Shown here: positions 6,061 to 10,541 of the stretch, one piece after another
How the letters are laid out: each line of letters starts with the position of its first letter
How positions within the stretch are numbered: the stretch's first letter is position 1
Assembly: GCA_903924445.1 (NCBI GenBank)
Contig: CAIYBQ010000495.1
Span: forward strand, 1-10,541
DNA length: 10,541 nucleotides
Direction: 5' to 3'
Source of the DNA: an uncultured Armatimonadota bacterium
GTDB lineage: Bacteria; Armatimonadota; Armatimonadia; Armatimonadales; Armatimonadaceae
Notes under the pieces: model-generated
Told to the model about the DNA's origin: nothing
Database searches by the model: none
Seen by the model: only the letters and a program-made list of their open reading frames with translations
Made by a program: the position numbers and the translations under genes

Positions 6061-7152
6061 ATGGCGATAGAATCATCCCCTTTCGAAAAACTACAGCAAG
6101 CCGCAAAACCACCTGCTGAGCGCATCGTCGATACCGCGCCACAGGGTTCTGAAGATGGCGAGCTCTCGCTCCGTCCAAAGCGCCTCTCGGAGTACATCGG
6201 GCAGAATAAAATGAAGGAGCAGCTCAGCATTTCGCTGACGGCTGCCAAAATGCGCGGCGAGGCGCTTGACCACCTGTTGCTGCATGGACCTCCAGGCCTT
6301 GGAAAGACATCGCTGGCCCACGTCATCGCGCTGGAGATGGGCGCAAACCTGCGTGCGACATCCGGGCCCGCAATCGAGCGCCCCGGCGACCTGGTTGCGA
6401 TTCTGTCCAACCTCGAAGATGGCGCGGTTTTGTTCATCGATGAAATCCACCGTCTGAACCGTCTGGCGGAAGAGTTTCTCTACCCAGCGATGGAAGATTT
6501 CGAAATGGACATGACGATTGGTCAGGGTCCAAGCGCGCGAACGGTCAAGATTCCGCTGGCGAAGTTCACATTGATTGGCGCGACGACGCGTCCGGGCTTG
6601 CTCACGAATCCGCTGCGCGACCGCTTTGGTATTGTGCAGGGGTTTGAGTTTTACGAGGAAGCGGATCTGACGCAGATTCTGATTCGGTCGGCGGACATCC
6701 TCGGTGTTGGGATAGATGAGCGTGGCGCCGGCGAGCTGGCCAGCCGGAGCCGTGGGACGCCGCGCATCGCGAACCGCCTGCTCAAGCGCGCGCGGGATTA
6801 TGCGCAGGTCAAAGCGAATGGCATTATCTCGCACGAAGTTGCGGATGCTGCATTGAAGATGATGGAAGTCGACCGGGTCGGACTCGACAGTCTGGATCGG
6901 CTGTACTTAACAACATTAATCGATCGCTTCGATGGTGGCCCGACAGGCGCGGAAACGATGGCGGCTACGCTGCGGCTTGAACGCGATACGATTGAGGATG
7001 TGCTGGAGCCCTTCCTAATGATGGCGGGTTTCCTGCAGCGCACACCCCGGGGACGGACGGCAACCCGGCGTGCTTATGAGCATTTGGGCCGACGGATACC
7101 GAAGAGCCGCAGCTCGGATACACAGCCGGGACTTTTGGAACTGGAGTCATAG
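6061..7152 (+). CDS. ruvB: Holliday junction branch migration DNA helicase RuvB
   Basis: This is the AAA+ hexameric ATPase that drives branch migration together with RuvA. Its 363 aa include the Walker A GPPGLGKT (76-83), Walker B VLFIDEIH (123-130), sensor 1 GATT (173-176), the arginine-finger segment NPLRDRFG (183-190), sensor 2 GTPRIANRLL (232-241), and a C-terminal winged-helix DNA-binding domain with RTPRGR (327-332). No catalytic residue is missing. The N-terminal 35 residues are a variable, charged extension. The chosen ATG has only a distant GGGAG (about 16 nt upstream), so initiation may rely on coupling to ruvA, which ends 22 nt before. The next gene starts 5 nt after its stop. Confidence 0.98.
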   Translation: MAIESSPFEKLQQAAKPPAERIVDTAPQGSEDGELSLRPKRLSEYIGQNKMKEQLSISLTAAKMRGEALDHLLLHGPPGLGKTSLAHVIALEMGANLRATSGPAIERPGDLVAILSNLEDGAVLFIDEIHRLNRLAEEFLYPAMEDFEMDMTIGQGPSARTVKIPLAKFTLIGATTRPGLLTNPLRDRFGIVQGFEFYEEADLTQILIRSADILGVGIDERGAGELASRSRGTPRIANRLLKRARDYAQVKANGIISHEVADAALKMMEVDRVGLDSLDRLYLTTLIDRFDGGPTGAETMAATLRLERDTIEDVLEPFLMMAGFLQRTPRGRTATRRAYEHLGRRIPKSRSSDTQPGLLELES

Positions 7153-7157
7153 ACGGA

Positions 7158-8672
7158 ATGATTTGTCCTGTTTGCAGTGCACATAATCTGCCTGGCAGCA
7201 AGTTCTGCCGTCAGTGCGGGAAAAATCTTGCGCCTGCAACAGTGGCTATCCCCGACACGCCGCCAACCGACCTTCCAACCGCAGTAAAAGCGCCCCAACC
7301 TGCTCCAGTCGTCGTTGAAGACAATCCGAAGTTGGATCTTCCAGACTCGGATACGATTGCAGATCCGGACCGGATGCGCAAGGTTGCGACATTCCTCCGC
7401 GATGCGCAAGCGCAGCTGGACCGTGGCGATTTTGCCGCAGCGGCCGCGGCGGCTGAGGAAGCGGCAGCGATTCATCCCCACTCAATCGCTGTTTTGTCGA
7501 TGCGTGCAACGCTGTACGAGCGTATGGGGCGTTTCGCCGATGCGGTAGCCGTTCTGGACAAACTAGATGCTCAGGCACCCCTTGGGAAAGAGATGATTGG
7601 CAAGCGCGCCATCCTCAAAGCCAAGGCAAATGCCGCAGCGAATGCCGAGCCAGAACAAGTCCCCCTCATCGACCGAATCAAATCCATTGACCGAAAGGTC
7701 TGGATTCCTGCCGCCGCAGGCCTTGCGACCGTCGCCCTGATTTCGGGTATCGGCGCGGCCATCCTGAATGCAAGCCGTGACAACGCACCAGAAAAGGTTG
7801 TTGCCGCGGATGGGACGCCAGCAAAGCCGGTTTGGAGCACGGCGAATGCGATGCAAGGTGTAGCGCAGCAGCAAGCGCCACCACAAGGTCAGCAACAGCA
7901 GACATCCATTTACGCACCGCCTGCGGTTCAGCGTCCGTTAATGCCACCGCCGACCGGAAATAGAAACGACCCCTTTGCTCCCGTTGCACCACGCCCGCCT
8001 GCGACGGATAGCCAGCCCGTGCCCGTGCCCGATACACAAGGTGTGAACCCTGGCCGCATTCTGCCCGATCCATCCACGGTAGGCTCCGCTTCGTCATCCG
8101 GGAGTGGCGTCTTCACCCCCATCCCGCAGGCCAACCCACGCACTGGTAACCAACAACAGAGCGGTGGTGACACCAACCGTGGCAACCCGATTCAAGCCGC
8201 ACCACCAGCTCAGGGCGGCAATGCCCCCATCCAAGCCGGACCTCCACCAGGGTCCAGCGGCGGAGTCGTTTCCCCTCCTGCCGACAAGGGTCAAGGGAAT
8301 GACCAGGGCTACATCCGTATCGAGCTGAATCCACCTAAGCGTGGAGGAAAATCAGGCAGCTCCGGGTCAACATCGGCAGGAAACGCTGAGTCCAGCACAC
8401 TCGGAAAAGCTGTCAGCCTCCAACGCGCCGGGCAGTACAGCGCGGCGATTGAGCAATACCGTATGGCGCTCTCAGATGGCGCGGATGGCGGGGCGTGTTA
8501 TCAGGGCATGGGCCTTTGCTACGACCGGATTGGAGACCGCTCGGCGGCCCGGGTGAACTATCGCAAGGCGATCGCAGCCTACCTCCAACAAACAGAAGGT
8601 CCGCAGCGCAGGTCGGCAGAGCAGAGTATCGCAGCGTGCAGGGCAGCACTGGAGGCACTTGGAGATGGATAA
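7158..8672 (+). CDS. Zinc-ribbon, TPR and single-TM protein with Pro/Gln-rich linker
   Basis: This 504-aa protein has an unusual domain order. An N-terminal zinc ribbon carries CPVC (3-6) and CRQC (17-20). A Pro-rich stretch (30-65) leads to a TPR-like helical region (about 71-137), including the Ala-rich segment 92-104. A single transmembrane helix lies at about 182-204, next to basic residues. A long low-complexity linker rich in Pro, Gln, Gly and Asn (about 220-412) contains an imperfect duplication (NPIQAAPP / NAPIQAGPP at 343-363). A C-terminal TPR pair occupies about 413-477. The predicted topology is ribbon and first TPR in the cytoplasm, linker and last TPR outside. The ATG lies 5 nt after the ruvB stop, with GGAG about 12 nt upstream. 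I do not know a named family for the whole protein; a scaffold or sensor role is inference. Confidence 0.85.
   Translation: MICPVCSAHNLPGSKFCRQCGKNLAPATVAIPDTPPTDLPTAVKAPQPAPVVVEDNPKLDLPDSDTIADPDRMRKVATFLRDAQAQLDRGDFAAAAAAAEEAAAIHPHSIAVLSMRATLYERMGRFADAVAVLDKLDAQAPLGKEMIGKRAILKAKANAAANAEPEQVPLIDRIKSIDRKVWIPAAAGLATVALISGIGAAILNASRDNAPEKVVAADGTPAKPVWSTANAMQGVAQQQAPPQGQQQQTSIYAPPAVQRPLMPPPTGNRNDPFAPVAPRPPATDSQPVPVPDTQGVNPGRILPDPSTVGSASSSGSGVFTPIPQANPRTGNQQQSGGDTNRGNPIQAAPPAQGGNAPIQAGPPPGSSGGVVSPPADKGQGNDQGYIRIELNPPKRGGKSGSSGSTSAGNAESSTLGKAVSLQRAGQYSAAIEQYRMALSDGADGGACYQGMGLCYDRIGDRSAARVNYRKAIAAYLQQTEGPQRRSAEQSIAACRAALEALGDG
8651..8655 (+). promoter_or_regulatory. Shine-Dalgarno site that decides the start of the exported TPR gene
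   Basis: GGAGG inside the 3' end of the zinc-ribbon gene lies 9 nt before the ATG at 8665 but only 3 nt before the TTG at 8659. This favours the ATG. Confidence 0.6.
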
Positions 8673-10485
8673 ATTTTCACGACGCAGCATGTTATTGCTG
8701 ATGCTGGGTGTTGCCATATTGCCACTGGGTGCGATCGCGGCACCTCCATCCCGGCCGGTCCTCCTAGTGATTCCAAGTGGCCAAAACGCCATCGTGCCCG
8801 TTTCCGGCAATGTGGACACAAAGAAAATCAGCGACCTAGACCGCATCCACATGACGGCCAAGGCTGTGCGGGCGATTTTGAATGATGAAGCAGCTGTCGA
8901 TGCAGTTCTCTTCGACATGGAACAGCCCGCAATCCAGCGCGCTGTGATTGAGAGTAAGCTTGCTGGCATTAAGGATGAGCTGACCGAAGAGCAGAAGCTC
9001 AAAATCGCCACGATGTACGGCGCGACACACATCGTCAGCGTGAATGCGACGAACGGCACGCTCTCCGGGCTCAGGAGCATCGGGGATCAGGTCCAAACCT
9101 TCAATGCGAATACGCAAAATGCTGTCAAGGCGGCTCAAAAGGGTAAGGCTGACCCGAAGAAGACGATTTTAGCGCAGCCGGTCAACACGGATGCATCCAA
9201 TGCTCCAAGTCTGGTCCTAAGTGTCCTTACGATTGCAAAAGGCAAGATTCAGAAGCGCTGGGAGCAGTCAGTGAATCTTGGAACGGATGACACCACAACT
9301 GTCGCCGATTTGGTCAACGCGAAAGGCACATTCCCTAGCGCATGGGCGAGCGCAGCGCGCAGCCTTGTGCTCAAGTTTCTAAATGAGAACCTCAAGGATG
9401 CCCGGATGGCAGCCGTTGACCGAACGCTTTTGCCACCGCAGGCAGCACCGCAGACCGAACGAGCTGCGCCGGTTGAACAGCCAGTGGATGCACTCGCGGA
9501 GGCAGCCGCTCTCACCACCAAGGGCAAGACATTTGTAGCCGAAGGCCAGATCATCGAAGGCATCAACCTCCTGCGTTTTGCCGTTGACCATGCGCCTCTC
9601 GCATCCGCTCCACGCCTCGCACTTGCAGAAGCCTATGCATCCACGGGGCGCTTGGAGCAGGCATCCGGAGAAGTCCGCCGCGCACGTCGCATCGTGAAGG
9701 ACATGACTGCCGATGAAGATAGTGCATTCAGCGCGATTCTGGCCCGGAGTCTGGTCGCATCGGCGGATCCAGAGGGTGCCAAAAATGCCTACCTCCAGCT
9801 GCTGCGCGACAAGCCGGACGACACGGTCACCCGTCTCCAGTTTGCAGAGCATTTGCTTCGAATGAAGGACCTCGCCGGAGCAGAAATCCAGTACAGAATC
9901 ATCCGGAAGAAAGACCCTGCGAATGTCCTCGCTGCGGTCGGGTTTGGCCAGCTGGTCGCATCGCGCTCGGACATGGATGAGGCTTTACGCGAGCTGATGG
10001 CGATTGAGCAGGACAGCCCGCGCCACGCATTTGGGACGACTGTTTTTACGATTCTCGCGAATGTGACTGTTGATCGGCTGCAAAACAACCGGCGGGCATG
10101 GGAAGCCGGGACGCTAAACCGTGAAACGTTTTACAAGGCGACGACGACGCTTTCGCAGCGCGCTACGCAGCTGCTCGCGATGCTGACGCTTGCGCCATCC
10201 CCAAAAACTGGCGGGGATGCTGTTCTGATTCAACATCGGCGACGCGTTCTCGCGGGCAACCTCCTCGCGCAGGCAACGACCAGTTTATTGACATTTATCG
10301 AGACGGGTGACCAGGCTGCGGGGATTCGTGCGAAGTCACAGGCGGATGAATGTGCAACAGAGCTCAGGCTGCTAGCCCCTAAATCAGAAGTTCCATTGCC
10401 AATCTTAATTCCAGCGCCGGCGGATACAGCGGTACAGGAAAAGCCGGGAAGCGGGACGATAAAAGTTGGGCCTCCAGGAGGCTAA
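8665..10485 (+). CDS. Exported TPR-repeat protein with unrecognised N-terminal domain
   Basis: This 606-aa protein begins with a signal peptide: basic MDKFSRRS, a hydrophobic core LLLMLGVAILPLGAI, and a likely cleavage after AIA near residue 25. No lipobox Cys is present. The first domain (about 30-245) alternates strands and helices (VLLVIPSG, VDAVLFDMEQP, YGATHIVSVNA, SLVLSVLTIAKG) and vaguely recalls the TolB-N/CsgG-type fold; that is only an impression. A Pro/Ala-rich linker (255-275) leads to about five TPR-like helix pairs (about 280-453), then helical and Pro-rich tails. The ATG at 8665 is chosen over a TTG at 8659 because GGAGG at 8651-8655 is 9 nt before it and the signal peptide starts cleanly. 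It overlaps the previous gene by 8 nt, so the two are very likely translated together. Confidence 0.85.
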   Translation: MDKFSRRSMLLLMLGVAILPLGAIAAPPSRPVLLVIPSGQNAIVPVSGNVDTKKISDLDRIHMTAKAVRAILNDEAAVDAVLFDMEQPAIQRAVIESKLAGIKDELTEEQKLKIATMYGATHIVSVNATNGTLSGLRSIGDQVQTFNANTQNAVKAAQKGKADPKKTILAQPVNTDASNAPSLVLSVLTIAKGKIQKRWEQSVNLGTDDTTTVADLVNAKGTFPSAWASAARSLVLKFLNENLKDARMAAVDRTLLPPQAAPQTERAAPVEQPVDALAEAAALTTKGKTFVAEGQIIEGINLLRFAVDHAPLASAPRLALAEAYASTGRLEQASGEVRRARRIVKDMTADEDSAFSAILARSLVASADPEGAKNAYLQLLRDKPDDTVTRLQFAEHLLRMKDLAGAEIQYRIIRKKDPANVLAAVGFGQLVASRSDMDEALRELMAIEQDSPRHAFGTTVFTILANVTVDRLQNNRRAWEAGTLNRETFYKATTTLSQRATQLLAMLTLAPSPKTGGDAVLIQHRRRVLAGNLLAQATTSLLTFIETGDQAAGIRAKSQADECATELRLLAPKSEVPLPILIPAPADTAVQEKPGSGTIKVGPPGG

Positions 10486-10494
10486 GCGGCAGGG

Positions 10495-10541
10495 ATGACC
10501 ACAGTTGGCGTATTTGATCACCGCGCAAGCGAAGACATGCG
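10495..10541 (+). CDS. Start of a protein possibly like general stress protein 17M, cut by window edge
   Basis: Only 15 codons are visible (MTTVGVFDHRASEDM). The pattern of T-V-x-G-V/L-F-D-x-R-x-x-A recalls the N-terminus of general stress protein 17M / YflT-like domains, but this is too short to be firm. The ATG comes 9 nt after the stop of the exported TPR gene. AGGAGG (10476-10481) lies 13 nt upstream, a long spacing, with a weaker GGCAGGG directly before the ATG. It is probably in the same transcript. Confidence 0.45.
   Translation, partial: MTTVGVFDHRASEDM

Noticed and set aside
6091..6834. Long 247-codon open frame on the minus strand inside ruvB
   Set aside because: It is antisense to a fully conserved ruvB, is rich in Arg and Gln as expected for a shadow frame in GC-rich DNA, and shows no recognisable domain.
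7860..8260. Gln/Pro-rich repeats in the zinc-ribbon gene as a possible tandem repeat or CRISPR-like array
   Set aside because: They are irregular low-complexity codons in an open frame, with no constant repeat unit or spacer length.

Overview
The window comes from a bacterial chromosome of moderately high GC. It holds housekeeping genes (dgt, ruvA, ruvB), transport and envelope genes, and no visible phage, IS, tRNA, rRNA or CRISPR element. The lineage cannot be fixed from this sequence. The lack of ruvC and queA beside ruvAB, the apparent leaderless promoters, and an SSS transporter near a COG3618-type amidohydrolase fit a non-proteobacterial lineage. Armatimonadota is one low-confidence possibility.

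Left half (1-3593), all on the minus strand. In transcription order: a YCII-domain protein (3593-3267), a sodium:solute symporter (3190-1562) with its own -10 box, a membrane site-2 protease with two CBS domains (1492-383), and the N-terminal third of dGTP triphosphohydrolase, which runs off the left edge (359-1). The symporter, protease and dgt are probably co-transcribed. A 123-bp divergent intergenic region (3594-3716) separates this half from the rest.

Right half (3717-10541), all on the plus strand. An amidohydrolase-2 family hydrolase (3717-4553) is followed 5 bp later by an unrecognised small protein (4559-5005). Next is a non-coding stretch holding the decayed C-terminus of a BNR/Asp-box sialidase-like gene (about 5127-5372). 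The TATAAT box of ruvA starts 6 bp after this relic ends. ruvA-ruvB then lead into an apparent operon with two unusual genes. The first encodes a zinc-ribbon / TPR / single-TM / Pro-Gln-rich linker / TPR protein. The second overlaps it and encodes an exported TPR protein with an unrecognised N-terminal domain. A partial gene, perhaps for a general-stress-17M-like protein, begins at 10495.

Three points stand out. (1) TANNNT -10 boxes lie only 5-7 nt before the ATG of three Shine-Dalgarno-less genes (symporter, amidohydrolase, ruvA), which suggests leaderless mRNAs, whereas most genes inside operons have SD-like sequences. (2) The sialidase relic has an Asp-box that reads correctly only if a one-base deletion and a one-base insertion a few bases apart are undone. 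(3) The zinc-ribbon/TPR and exported TPR pair behind ruvAB is the best candidate here for an undescribed envelope-associated system.
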